Shown piece by piece: positions 51,005 to 59,091 of a stretch of DNA of 64,000 nucleotides. The stretch covers positions 1 to 64,000 of the forward strand of contig CAVZVW010000002.1 of NCBI GenBank assembly GCA_963778845.1, read 5' to 3'. The first letter of the stretch is position 1. Every line of letters starts with the position of its first letter. Source of the stretch: CAVZVW01 sp963778845. Its GTDB lineage: Bacteria; Actinomycetota; Actinomycetes; Actinomycetales; Kineosporiaceae. The notes beneath the pieces are model-generated. The model ran no database searches and was not told the origin of the DNA. It was given only the letters and a program-made list of their open reading frames with translations. The translations under genes were made by a program, and so were the position numbers.

Positions 51005-51609
51005 CGCGTGATCGCCATCACCAGGCGGACGACGGGTCGCGCCGCTGAGGACCGCTCCCCCTCCTCGAACCCCGCTCTGAGGAACGTCGACAGCGCCCCG
51101 TGGTAGAGCTCGGACGCGCTGACCCGTTCCTTCACGGTGACATCGACCGGGTAGGCCTCCACAACCCTTGCCCCGTGGGCGCGGGCGACGTCCAGAGCAC
51201 CGGCGACGAGTGCGGCGGTGACCCCGCGTCGCCGCGAGTCGGGCCGAACGACCAGGCAGGGGATGGCCCAGACACCGTGGTCAGCGAGGTCCGGTTCGGC
51301 CGTTGTGTCGCGCACCGCCGTCGACACGGTCAGGCGCGCGTAGGCCGGGCGGGGTGCGACCGCGCACCAGCCGACCGGCCGTCCGTCCACGTAGGCCAGG
51401 ACGCCCGGGGGCGGTCCAGCCCCTCCCGAGGCCTCGACCTGGCGCTCGAGCCCGGCCCGGTTGCCGGCGGCGGTCGTCGTGCGCCAGTCCGCGTTGACCA
51501 TGCGGAACCACTGGCACCAACACCGGGCAGGGTCGCCGCGCCCCGCGAACACCGCACAGACATCACCCCACAGCTGCGGGCTGGCAGCGGTCACAACCGG
51601 GTCCGTCAT
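51001..51609 (-). CDS. GNAT-family N-acetyltransferase
   Basis: A 202-aa GNAT protein. It opens VVTAASPQLWGDVCAVFAGR then DPARCWCQWFRMVNADWR, typical of the group with 'CWCQ(Y/W)F'. The acetyl-CoA site is WAIPCLVVRPDSRRRGVTAA followed by LVAGALDVARAHGARVVEAY. The end has the family-typical YHGALSTFLRAGFEE. It overlaps the TTG start of the permease gene by 4 nt, so it belongs to the export operon. The substrate is unknown; acetylation of the exported compound is only a guess. Confidence 0.85.
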   Translation of the reverse strand: MTDPVVTAASPQLWGDVCAVFAGRGDPARCWCQWFRMVNADWRTTTAAGNRAGLERQVEASGGAGPPPGVLAYVDGRPVGWCAVAPRPAYARLTVSTAVRDTTAEPDLADHGVWAIPCLVVRPDSRRRGVTAALVAGALDVARAHGARVVEAYPVDVTVKERVSASELYHGALSTFLRAGFEEGERSSAARPVVRLVMAITR

Positions 51610-51641
51610 CGACCCAAGATCGCCGAAACGCATGGCGGGCG

Positions 51642-52397
51642 CTACTCGGCGTGCTGGCGAACCCAGCAGTGCATCGCGATCGCGCCCGCGGCGGCTGCGT
51701 TGATCGACCGGGTCGACCCGTACTGCCGGATCGACAGGACGGCGCGGCACGCACTCCGTGCCGCGGCCGACAGCCCAGGGCCCTCCTGCCCCAGCAGGAG
51801 CACACACTCCCGCGGGAGCGGGTAGCCCTCGATGGGGACGGCGCCGGGCAGGTTGTCGACTCCGAACACGGGCATGCCGCTTGCCCAGGCCGTCAACCCG
51901 TCGATGTCATCGTGATGGACGAGGGTGAGGTACCTGTCGGTGACCATCGCCCCCCGGCGGTTCCACCGCCGCCGACCTACGATGTGCACGGCCGCGACGT
52001 TGAACGCGTTGGCCGTCCTGACCACCGAGCCGATGTTCAGGTCGTGCACCCAGTTCTCCACCGCGACATGCAGCGGATGTCGAGACGCGTCGAGATCGGC
52101 CACGATCGCCTCGACGCTCCAGTACCGGTACCGGTCGATGACGTTGCGGCGATCCCCCTCACGCAGGAGCACGGAGTCGTAGTGCGGCTCGGCCGGCCAC
52201 GCGCCCTGCCACGGCCCGACGCCGGGCTCGTCGCTGTCGGGCTCCGCACCCCCGGCCCCCGCACCCTCGGTCCGTGCGTCCTGGGTCCGTGCGTCCTGGG
52301 TCCGTGCGTCCTGGGTCCGTGCGTCCTGGGTCCGTGCGTCCTGGGTCCGTGCGTCCTGGGTCCGTGCGTCCTCGGTCAGTGGAGCGCCGACGCTCAT
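51642..52397 (-). CDS. SpoU-type (TrmH) RNA 2'-O-methyltransferase with repeated N-terminus
   Basis: A 251-aa protein. Residues 10-45 are DARTQ repeated six to seven times from a 15-bp tandem repeat. The SPOUT methyltransferase domain then begins: LHVAVENWVHDLNIGSVVRT (motif 1, Asn and Arg), ANAFNVAAVHIVGRRR, LPRECVLLLGQEGPGLSAAA (motif 2, Glu), and SIRQYGSTRSINAAAAGAIA (motif 3, knot loop). These methylate ribose in tRNA or rRNA using SAM. The target is unknown. The repeat is likely a disordered tail and may vary between strains. It is 32 nt upstream of the GNAT gene. Confidence 0.87.
   Translation of the reverse strand: MSVGAPLTEDARTQDARTQDARTQDARTQDARTQDARTQDARTEGAGAGGAEPDSDEPGVGPWQGAWPAEPHYDSVLLREGDRRNVIDRYRYWSVEAIVADLDASRHPLHVAVENWVHDLNIGSVVRTANAFNVAAVHIVGRRRWNRRGAMVTDRYLTLVHHDDIDGLTAWASGMPVFGVDNLPGAVPIEGYPLPRECVLLLGQEGPGLSAAARSACRAVLSIRQYGSTRSINAAAAGAIAMHCWVRQHAE
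52271..52375 (-). repeat. Seven 15-bp tandem repeats encoding DARTQ
   Basis: Six identical units (plus-strand TCCGTGCGTCCTGGG) and a seventh with one change occupy 52271-52375 in the methyltransferase gene. A perfect array of this kind usually means recent expansion. Confidence 0.95.
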
Positions 52398-52580
52398 GAC
52401 GGCTCACTCTACGGACCCGCTCCCGCCCCCTGTCGGCACCTACCGGCCGATCCCCGCGCGACCCACTCTCTCCCGTACGGCTGACCCCTCGCAGGCATGG
52501 CTCAAATTCACGCGCGCACGCGTGGCGCGCCGATCACGCGACCAGGCTGGCCCGGCCGGAGGGCGAGTTGTGTTTGCCTT

Positions 52581-52610
52581 GCTTTGCATTGCACGCGCGT
52601 ATGCAACAGC
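52581..52610 (+). repeat. Dispersed ~31-bp repeat, copy A
   Basis: It begins GCTTTGCATTGCACGC and ends ATGCAACAGC. Internally TTGCAT and ATGCAA make an inverted repeat. Confidence 0.7.
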
Positions 52611-52760
52611 CCTGTCAACTCCCCTGGGCGGTCACGACCAGAGGGGTCCGCCGGCGGCCGTCATCGGAATCTGCCTACCGGAGTCGGGCAGGTGGTGCGG
52701 GCCCGCGTGCAGAGCCAGGGCGAGTCCCGTGGCGTCAAGCCGCCTGCAGCAGCCCCGGGT

Positions 52761-52791
52761 GGCTGTTGCAGATGTGCGTGCAATGCAAAGC
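52761..52791 (-). repeat. Dispersed ~31-bp repeat, copy B
   Basis: On the minus strand it begins GCTTTGCATTGCACGC, identical to copy A for 16 bases, and ends TGCAACAGCC. Confidence 0.7.
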
Positions 52792-52933
52792 ACCTCGCAA
52801 CACCCACCGGGCCCAGCCGGTGCGCCGCCGAAGGTGGGGTCGGGCCGGGACCAGCACGCATGCCAGCGCACGCCCGACGGGCGCAGTCGGCTGGGCCGCG
52901 CCCACGACGGCCGAACCAGGCGCGTGCTGCCCG

Positions 52934-52939
52934 TACCCT
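52934..52939 (+). promoter_or_regulatory. -10 box of the leaderless dedA promoter
   Basis: TACCCT ends 6 nt before GTG 52946, with no Shine-Dalgarno. Confidence 0.5.
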
Positions 52940-52945
52940 GATCGA

Positions 52946-53644
52946 GTGTTGCTCACGACGCTTTCCCCCGCGCTGGCGTTGGGCCCGGGCTGGCTCGACC
53001 CCCAGACCCTGCTCGACGGGCTCGGCAGGTGGGCGTTGTGGGGAGCAGCTGCCGTGATCTTCGCCGAGTGCGGGTTGCTGCTCGGCTTCTTCCTGCCCGG
53101 CGACAGCCTCCTCTTCACCGTCGGGCTCCTCGTAGGGACCGGCGGGATCGCTCAGCCCCTGTGGGCGGCGTGCGCCGTCCTGACCGTCGCGGCGTTCGCC
53201 GGCAACGCCGTCGGCTACGAGATCGGGCGTGCCTCGGGGCCGGCCATCTTCCGTCGTCCCGACTCACGGCTGTTCCGGCGCGAGTACGTGGACAAGACGG
53301 CGGCGTTCTTCGAGCGCCACGGCCCCCGCGCGATCATCCTCGCGCGCTTCGTCCCGATCGTGAGGACCTTCATCACGGTGACGGCGGGCGTCGGCCGTAT
53401 GGATCGCCGCCGCTACCTCACCTACACCGGCATCGGTGCGGTGCTGTGGGCCACGGGGGTCACCGTGCTGGGCAACGTCCTCGGCTCCGTCGCGTTCGTC
53501 CGTGACCACATCGAGCTGATCCTGCTCGCGATCGTCGCCGTCTCGCTGCTGCCGATCGGGGTGGAGGTCCTCCGTCATCGGAGGGCGGCGCGCTCCGGTG
53601 AGAGCGCGGACCGCCCTCCGGCGCGCCACGCCGGCGACCGCTAG
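52946..53644 (+). CDS. DedA-family membrane protein
   Basis: A 232-aa DedA/SNARE-associated family protein. It has the signature FAECGLLLGFFLPGDSLLFT with the conserved Glu and Asp, then GNAVGYEIGRASGPAIFRRP, and the re-entrant-loop motif RHGPRAIILARFVPIVRTFI, TVTAGVGRMDRRRY. Family members are undecaprenyl-phosphate or phospholipid translocases of the inner membrane. The start is GTG 52946 by its leaderless promoter. Its stop overlaps the end of the convergent MFS gene by 4 nt. Confidence 0.92.
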   Translation: MLLTTLSPALALGPGWLDPQTLLDGLGRWALWGAAAVIFAECGLLLGFFLPGDSLLFTVGLLVGTGGIAQPLWAACAVLTVAAFAGNAVGYEIGRASGPAIFRRPDSRLFRREYVDKTAAFFERHGPRAIILARFVPIVRTFITVTAGVGRMDRRRYLTYTGIGAVLWATGVTVLGNVLGSVAFVRDHIELILLAIVAVSLLPIGVEVLRHRRAARSGESADRPPARHAGDR

Positions 53645-54936
53645 CCCGTCGCCACGTCCGAGGCGTCGGTGCAACGATCCGGCGCCTCGCCGTCCGGTGA
53701 CACCCGTGCGCGCAGGACGGCGAGCACGACGCCGCTGACGACGAGCCCCAGGCTCCCGGCCCCGACGAAGACCTGCCGCGGCGTGGCGAACGCGCCGGCG
53801 ACGCCGCCGAGGATCATGCCCAGGAACGTGCATGCCTGGATCGCGCCCATGACGGCGGCCACGACCCGACCACGCACGGCATCTGGCGTCCGCTCGAGGA
53901 TCACCGCCTGGAACGTCACGTTGAGCACCCCGTTGGCCAGGCCCACCACCGCCATGCTCGCCGCGAAGAACCAGATCGTGTGCGCGAGGCCACCGGCGAC
54001 GACGGCGGCCGCGATCACGGAGAGGCTGAGGATCGTCGCACGCACGCGCTCTGCGGTGTGGCTCACCCGGCCGCCCGCCAGCGACCCGAGAACCATGGCC
54101 GCAGCCGTGACCGCGCCGACAGTCCCGTAGGCAGCAGCGCCCGCCCCCAGGGACCCGCGCACGAGGAACACCTCGACCACGATCACCAGCTGGACACAGA
54201 GGACGATCGACAGGACGCCGAGCACGAGCGACCCGCACACCGGCTCTCGGCGAAGCCAGACGACGCCGGCCCAGGCACCGCCGTCGGCCTGTCCGTCGTG
54301 CGAAGAGGGCCGCCGGCGTGTGTGCACGAGCAGGCCTGCAACTGCCAGCAGAGCGAACGAGACCGCGTCGACCAGGAGGGCAGCCCCAGTCCCACGCCAC
54401 GCCACGAGCGCGCCGCCCAGGGCCGGGCCGCTCACAGCCGCCAGCGTCGTGAGCACCTGGAGCAGCGCCATGGCACGACCGGTCTCGCCCCTGGTGACGA
54501 CATGTGGGACGAGGGCCGTCCAGGCCGGCCCCGAGACCGCCTGGCCCGCGTTGAGCGCGAAGAGCGCTGCCAGGATGGCGGCCTCACCCGCCCGGCCGGC
54601 GCCGACGCGCCCGACCAGCACGGCCAGGAGGACCACGCAGCAGGCCTGCCAAACCGCCGACCAGGCCACCAGTGTCCGGGAGTCGTGCCGGTCGACGAGG
54701 CGGCCGGCCAGCGGCGCTGCGAGGACCAGCGGCAGCGCGGACACGGCCAGCATCGCCGCGACCCCGGACGTGCCCCAGCCCCGCGAGTAGGCGAGCAGCG
54801 TGAGGGCCACGACGGCGACCTCGTCGCCGAGGAAGGACGCCGCCCGAGAGACGGCGATCACGCGCAGGTCGCGGTGGCGCCAGACCGACAACCCGGGCTC
54901 ATGGGCCGGTCGAGATCTCTGAAGGGTTTGTTTCAT
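53641..54936 (-). CDS. MFS transporter (multidrug-efflux type)
   Basis: A 431-aa, 12-helix MFS protein of the MFS_3/enterobactin-exporter-like type. It has DLRVIAVSRAASFLGDEVAV at helix 1, APLAGRLVDRHDSRTLVAWS (the loop 2-3 motif), SGPAWTALVPHVVTRGETGR and ANGVLNVTFQAVILERTPDA then VRGRVVAAVMGA. The N- and C-terminal tails are polar. It is divergent from an ArsR-like regulator with only 25 nt between starts and overlapping -10 boxes, so it is very likely repressed by that regulator. The drug or metabolite is unknown. Confidence 0.9.
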   Translation of the reverse strand: MKQTLQRSRPAHEPGLSVWRHRDLRVIAVSRAASFLGDEVAVVALTLLAYSRGWGTSGVAAMLAVSALPLVLAAPLAGRLVDRHDSRTLVAWSAVWQACCVVLLAVLVGRVGAGRAGEAAILAALFALNAGQAVSGPAWTALVPHVVTRGETGRAMALLQVLTTLAAVSGPALGGALVAWRGTGAALLVDAVSFALLAVAGLLVHTRRRPSSHDGQADGGAWAGVVWLRREPVCGSLVLGVLSIVLCVQLVIVVEVFLVRGSLGAGAAAYGTVGAVTAAAMVLGSLAGGRVSHTAERVRATILSLSVIAAAVVAGGLAHTIWFFAASMAVVGLANGVLNVTFQAVILERTPDAVRGRVVAAVMGAIQACTFLGMILGGVAGAFATPRQVFVGAGSLGLVVSGVVLAVLRARVSPDGEAPDRCTDASDVATG

Positions 54937-54964
54937 AGTTCTGAACGATATGCTTCACGTCATG
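54934..54964. promoter_or_regulatory. Overlapping divergent promoters with palindrome GTTCTGAAC
   Basis: TATGCT (54949-54954, plus strand) is 7 nt before ATG 54962. TATCGT (54945-54950, minus strand) is 8 nt before the MFS ATG. The palindrome GTTCTGAAC (54938-54946) sits between and overlaps the minus promoter. One repressor dimer here could control both genes. Confidence 0.6.
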
Positions 54965-55534
54965 TCCGACGCAAGGGGTGCCGACGAGGTCGTCGAGATC
55001 ACCGACCCTCGCGCGATCCGGGCGCTGGCCCACCCTGCGCGCATGGCCGTCCTCGACCGGCTCTACGAGGGCGCCGTCCTCACCGCTACTCAGTGCGCAC
55101 ACATCGCAGGGATCACCCCCAGTGCCATGAGCTACCACCTGCGAGCGTTGGAGCGCTGGGGGCTCATCACCCGCGCGGATGCCGGTGACGACGGGCGGGA
55201 GCGACCGTGGCGTGCCGAGGGGACGTCACTACGCATCTCCAACCCGAGTCATGTCGGAGCGATCGCAGCCCAGAACGTCCTTGTGCTCCAGCTCGTCGAC
55301 CGTCTGCGCTCGGAGGTGCTTGCCGCGATGGAGCGCAGGGCGGCACGGCCAGACGAGCCTCGAGAGGCGCTGGCATTCACCTACTCCGGCCTCACGCTGA
55401 CCGACGACGAGGTGCGCGCGCTCAACGACACCGTCGACGCCCTCATGGCCCGCCGTCCCGACCGCGACCATCCTCCGGGCGCGCGCCGCTACCACTTGTG
55501 GTGGGCGGCTCTGCCACTGACGGAGGACGACTGA
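54962..55534 (+). CDS. ArsR-family winged-helix regulator
   Basis: A 190-aa regulator. The HTH begins RAIRALAHPARMAVLDRLYE and continues ATQCAHIAGITPSAMSYHLR then ALERWGLITRADAGDDGRER. The C-terminal part (TYSGLTLTDDEVRALNDTVD then ALMARRP) is the helical dimer domain of the long ArsR type; there is no metal-binding Cys pair, so it probably senses an organic ligand. ATG 54962 is preferred to ATG 54950 because the latter overlaps a perfect -10 (TATGCT). It is the likely repressor of the divergent MFS gene. Confidence 0.9.
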   Translation: MSDARGADEVVEITDPRAIRALAHPARMAVLDRLYEGAVLTATQCAHIAGITPSAMSYHLRALERWGLITRADAGDDGRERPWRAEGTSLRISNPSHVGAIAAQNVLVLQLVDRLRSEVLAAMERRAARPDEPREALAFTYSGLTLTDDEVRALNDTVDALMARRPDRDHPPGARRYHLWWAALPLTEDD

Positions 55535-55559
55535 GCAGGCGGCGTCACCGGCACTGGCA

Positions 55560-55588
55560 GGTACTAGGACCATCGGCCAATGGCCCTC
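55560..55588 (+). promoter_or_regulatory. Copy 2 of the shared ~25-bp motif (ATP-grasp gene)
   Basis: GGTACTAGGACC, then ATCGGC, then CAATGGCCC. The right end lies 50 nt before the TTG start at 55639, in an activator-like position. Confidence 0.6.
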
Positions 55589-55638
55589 GACCCCCATCCG
55601 AACGGAGGATCAGATCCCCGGCCCAAGAGGAGGGTCCC

Positions 55639-56556
55639 TTGACGGCCTCGCCGACGATCGCCCGACCCGGCCTCGAGCCCTCCTCTACCGCGGGGCCCCG
55701 CCTGGCCAGGCCCGCAACTGCGACGCGCAGCCGCTCTCTGGTCGTCGGCGTCCTGGTGGGCAGCCCTGGCCATGCTCCACCGACGGCACCCCGCCTCGTC
55801 TCCGAGCTCGCGACGCGCGGCCACCGCGTCACGCTGATCTCCTCGGACACCCCTGCGCTCGGCAACGACCGCGCGTGGTGCCGGGGACTGGACCTGCTGC
55901 TCGCCCCCAACAACGGACCCACCGTTCCGGCGCTGCTGGGAGCAGCCGAGTCTGTCGGCGTCCGATGCCTCAACAGCCACGCGGGGGTGACGAGCGTTCG
56001 TGACCGCACGGTCCTGAGCGCCCGCCTGCGAGCGGCGGGCGTCCCTACCCCCGTGACGCACGTCGCGGCCCCGCAGCAGCTGGCCTTCGATGCATCGGTC
56101 CGGCTTCCCGTGATCCTCAAGAGGACGAACGCCGGGACGACCACGGCCACGCGCGTTGCATGGTCGCGAGCCGAGCTCGCCACGCTGCGGTGGTCCGACC
56201 CCGTGGCTCTCGCCCAGCACTTCGTCGCCTCGGACGGCTACGACATCACCTTGTACGGGATCGGCGAGCACGTGTGGGCCGTGCGCCGACTGTCCCCGCG
56301 GGACCAGCGAACCGGTGAACGGGTGCCGTCCAGCGTGTCGGGGTCCTTCATCGAGGTGACCCCACATCTGGCTCGCATCGCCCAGCAGTGCCGCGCGGTG
56401 ACGGCGCTGGACCTCTACAGCATCGACTGTGTCAACGGCGCCCGAGGTCTCGTCGTGACGGGCATCGACGACGCACCCGACTACACGGGCGTCCCGAACG
56501 CCACGACCCACCTCGTCGACCTCGCAGTAGAGCACCTCGCGAAATACGCGGCCTGA
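55639..56556 (+). CDS. ATP-grasp (RimK-like) family protein
   Basis: A 305-aa protein with an ATP-grasp fold. The N-terminal Rossmann-like part has VGVLVGSPGHAPPTAPRLVS. The preATP part is CLNSHAGVTSVRDRTVLSAR then LRAAGVPTPVTHVA. The ATP-binding part is RLPVILKRTNAGTTTATRVA (Lys). YDITLYGIGEHVWAVRRLS follows, and DLYSIDCVNGARGLVVTGID then DAPDYTGVPNAT supplies the late Mg ligands (Asp, Asn). Such enzymes ligate an amine to a carboxylate, as RimK adds Glu. The target is unknown. The TTG start has GAGGAGGG 4 nt upstream. It carries the motif at 55560, shared with the sensor-kinase gene and the oxidase cluster. Confidence 0.75.
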   Translation: MTASPTIARPGLEPSSTAGPRLARPATATRSRSLVVGVLVGSPGHAPPTAPRLVSELATRGHRVTLISSDTPALGNDRAWCRGLDLLLAPNNGPTVPALLGAAESVGVRCLNSHAGVTSVRDRTVLSARLRAAGVPTPVTHVAAPQQLAFDASVRLPVILKRTNAGTTTATRVAWSRAELATLRWSDPVALAQHFVASDGYDITLYGIGEHVWAVRRLSPRDQRTGERVPSSVSGSFIEVTPHLARIAQQCRAVTALDLYSIDCVNGARGLVVTGIDDAPDYTGVPNATTHLVDLAVEHLAKYAA

Positions 56557-56668
56557 GCCTGGTGCTGGCCGCCGCCGTAGCCGTCGAGGGGCCGTCACGC
56601 GGAGTCCGCGACGACCACCCGATCCTCCCCCAGGGGGAAGCGTCACGCTCAGGTGAGCGGTCCCCGCG

Positions 56669-58105
56669 TCACCGTGCCGGGATGTCGAGCCTCCAGCACG
56701 TGCCTCGCCCGACCGAGGTCGCGACGAGGAGCTCAGCGCCCACACGGTCGGCGGCGTCGGTCATCAGCCGTAGCCCGAAGTGGCCCTCCGCTGGTGACTC
56801 CAGCCGCGGGGCGAGCTCGAAGCCGGCACCGTCGTCCCTGACCTCCAGACGGACGACGTCGCCGCGCGGCCCGAACGCGAAGCTGAGGGATACGACCACC
56901 TCTGCGGCCCCGGCATGGTGGTCGACGTTGCGCAGGCACTCCTGGGCGACCCGGAACGCCGCCTCGGCGCCGTCCTCGTCCAGTCGTTCCGCAGCGTCGG
57001 GATCCAGGTCGAGGACGACGTCCAGCCCCCGCCCGGTGAGCGTCCCCGCCAGGTCGGCGAGCCCGGCGCACAGCCCAGCCGAGCGCAGGTTCGGCGGGTA
57101 GATGTCCACGAGCAGAGACCGCAGCCCGCCGATGCTGCCTCGAACGGCCGCAGCCGACCCGCGCAGCCTGGAGGCGAGGTCGGTGCCTCCGAGCTGGGTG
57201 GCCTGCTCGGCCCCGCGCGACATCGACAGCGACACTGCCACGAGCTCCTGGACCACGCCGTCGTGCAGGGTCCCGGCGATCCGGCGACGCTCCTCCTGCG
57301 AGGCGTCGACCGCGCGCAGGATGAGCGACTCGCGCTGTGCCTGTGCGCGTCGAGCGCGGTCGACGAGCGTCCAGAGCAGAGGCATGAGGAGCACGAGGAT
57401 CGCCGCAAGGCTACTGATCATGATTCCGGAGAACCCCCGCCAGAGCTCGTTCGTGCGGCTGCTCACCGTGTCGTAGCGGAAGTAGGTCTCGAAGAGCAGC
57501 GGCTCGTGGCTCGGCGTCCAGACCGGGCGGTAGACCTCGAGGAGCTTGTGCTGCGTGGTCTCGAACTGGTTCTCCGGCTTGCTGAGGTCACTGATCTCGG
57601 CTCGTGTCTGCGGAGTCGTCAGAGCCTCACGTTCCTCGGGACCGAAGTCGAACCGCATACCGACGACGCGCGACTCGTCGGAGTAGACGATGGTGCCGTC
57701 GGTTCGCCAGAGCTTCACCCTGACTAGAGCACCGTTGATCACGTGCTGGCGCACGACTGCGTCGAACGGTGCCAGTGCTGCGGGGTCTGCAGTGACCATC
57801 TTGTCGGTGAGTGCCGGCTGGACCACCGAGTCGGCGAGCAGGTCGGTGATCTGGGCCGCGTCGTGAACGGCTTGCAGCTCGGCGATCCGCCTGCTCGCAA
57901 TCCCACTGACGATCCCGACAAGGATGATCACGGCCGCTGCCGCGGCTGCCACCTGGACCATGACCCGCCTCAGGCGCACAGGGGCGTCGGCCTTCACCGG
58001 CCGGCTCGGTGCGTCCCGGCGAGTCAGGCTGACCCACACAGGGGCGATGGCCTCTGGCCCTACCTGGGTGGCTGCCACAGGCGTAGAACCGGCATGCGTT
58101 CTCAC
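56669..58105 (-). CDS. Orphan NarL-type sensor histidine kinase
   Basis: A 478-aa kinase. Helix 1 is AAAAAAVIILVGIVSGIASR. An extracytoplasmic sensor of about 170 residues follows (HDAAQITDLLADSVVQPALT, VRVKLWRTDGTIVYSDESRV, VGMRF), ending at helix 2 (ISSLAAILVLLMPLLWTLV). The HisKA_3 helix has His281 in RRRIAGTLHDGVVQELVAVS. The ATPase has RVAQECLRNVDHHAGAAEVV (N-box) and LEVRDDGAGFE. No response regulator gene adjoins it. The GTG 58105 start lies 9 nt after the stop of the secreted-protein gene, in the same operon. The regulator must be elsewhere. Confidence 0.9.
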   Translation of the reverse strand: MRTHAGSTPVAATQVGPEAIAPVWVSLTRRDAPSRPVKADAPVRLRRVMVQVAAAAAAVIILVGIVSGIASRRIAELQAVHDAAQITDLLADSVVQPALTDKMVTADPAALAPFDAVVRQHVINGALVRVKLWRTDGTIVYSDESRVVGMRFDFGPEEREALTTPQTRAEISDLSKPENQFETTQHKLLEVYRPVWTPSHEPLLFETYFRYDTVSSRTNELWRGFSGIMISSLAAILVLLMPLLWTLVDRARRAQAQRESLILRAVDASQEERRRIAGTLHDGVVQELVAVSLSMSRGAEQATQLGGTDLASRLRGSAAAVRGSIGGLRSLLVDIYPPNLRSAGLCAGLADLAGTLTGRGLDVVLDLDPDAAERLDEDGAEAAFRVAQECLRNVDHHAGAAEVVVSLSFAFGPRGDVVRLEVRDDGAGFELAPRLESPAEGHFGLRLMTDAADRVGAELLVATSVGRGTCWRLDIPAR

Positions 58106-58114
58106 GGGACCGCC

Positions 58115-58585
58115 TCAATGATGGCCGGAGCCGTCGTGGCCACCGGAGCCCCCCTTGGAGCCGCCGGAGCCGCCTTTGGAACCGCTGGACCCACCGACCG
58201 AGCCGCCACCATGAGAATCACCGCTGCTGGTCGAGGGGGCGGTCTTTCCTGACCCCCCGTGGTCGTCCGCTCCTGAGGTGCTCGATCGCGACGGCGCTCC
58301 CCCCTTGTCGTCCCCGGGCTCGCTCCCTGCGCTTCCCGCGCTTCCCGACTGTCCGTCAGCGCCGCTGCTGCCTCGCCCTGAGTCGGGACCCGACGTCGAT
58401 TCGCTGCCGGTGGGTTCGGCGTCGACGACCCGCAGCTCGGAGTCCCCGACCTCCTGAACCAGGGGGGCACCCGCCGGCACCTGGACCGGCAGCCGGTGAC
58501 TGAACGACGGGTTCCCCGCCAGGCCGAAGACCGCAGGCATGACCGCGACGCCCGCGGCGACCGCGAAGATGAGTGTGCGGTTCAT
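58115..58585 (-). CDS. Secreted Gly/Ser-rich protein with His-rich end
   Basis: A 156-aa protein with a signal peptide (TLIFAVAAGVAVMPAVFGLA) and a short ordered part, PVQVPAGAPLVQEVGDSELR then VVDAEP. About 100 low-complexity residues follow, of Gly, Ser, Asp and Lys, with repeats such as GSKGGSGG, ending GGHDGSGHH. The acidic/His-rich composition could bind metal. ATG 58585 has GGAGG 6 nt upstream; ATG 58591 is the alternative. It is 9 nt upstream of the orphan kinase gene and may be its periplasmic accessory. Function unknown. Confidence 0.65.
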   Translation of the reverse strand: MNRTLIFAVAAGVAVMPAVFGLAGNPSFSHRLPVQVPAGAPLVQEVGDSELRVVDAEPTGSESTSGPDSGRGSSGADGQSGSAGSAGSEPGDDKGGAPSRSSTSGADDHGGSGKTAPSTSSGDSHGGGSVGGSSGSKGGSGGSKGGSGGHDGSGHH

Positions 58586-58709
58586 CGCCATCCTCCAACC
58601 CGCAGCGCCCGCCCCGGCAGTCCGTCGATACGCTTACCGCGCAGTTCGGCTGCCTCAACCGGCGGTCACCGGGACCGCCTTACATGGACGATGTCCCACC
58701 CGGCGGGCG

Positions 58710-58738
58710 CCGCACCATAGACCGTTGGTGCTAGTACC
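58710..58738 (-). promoter_or_regulatory. Copy 3 of the shared ~25-bp motif (kinase operon)
   Basis: On the minus strand: GGTACTAGCACC, then AACGGT, then CTATGGTGC. It is about 125 nt before the secreted-protein start at 58585. Confidence 0.55.
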
Positions 58739-58882
58739 CGGTGGCCTCGCCCTCCCGCCGGCGGGGTGGCCCTCACCTCGCCGTCCGGAAGGCCCCTCGA
58801 CGTGCGGGGCTCCCGAGGTCCGGGTGGTCGCTTTCGGTACTCGTGCTGTCGACTTCCGGGGAGTCCGGGGCTGCCGCGCACC

Positions 58883-58945
58883 CGGGCACACACGCGGACA
58901 CCCCGGGCACACACGCGGACACCCCGGGCACACACGCGGACACCC
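58883..58945 (+). repeat. Three 21-bp tandem repeats
   Basis: The unit starts CGGGCACACACGCGGACAC and begins at 58883, 58904 and 58925, a period of 21. Confidence 0.9.
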
Positions 58946-58997
58946 GGACAGGCGGGTCGTTGGCACCATGGGTGCCGGGCGCCCACGTTTTCGAGAC

Positions 58998-59028
58998 GCT
59001 TTGCATTGCACGCAGATCCGCAACGGCC
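58998..59028 (+). repeat. Dispersed ~31-bp repeat, copy C
   Basis: It begins GCTTTGCATTGCACGC, identical to copies A and B for 16 bases, and ends CCGCAACGGCC. Confidence 0.7.
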
Positions 59029-59091
59029 GGTCGTAGCTGCGAGTCACCCGAGCTACCCGAGTCGCCTCGACCCAGCCGACTCGTTGGTGTT

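Larger units (their letters stand above)
52398..52945. other. Intergenic region with two inverted copies of a dispersed repeat
   Basis: About 550 bases without a credible gene. The two ~31-bp repeats listed separately face each other 150 bp apart, so the DNA between them could form a large stem-loop or behave as a small element. The DedA promoter is at the right end. Confidence 0.6.

Noticed and set aside
52271..52375. Possible CRISPR array
   Set aside because: The 15-bp units are head-to-tail without spacers and lie in frame within a methyltransferase gene.
58883..58945. Possible CRISPR or iteron origin
   Set aside because: Only three 21-bp units without spacers, and no rep or cas gene nearby.
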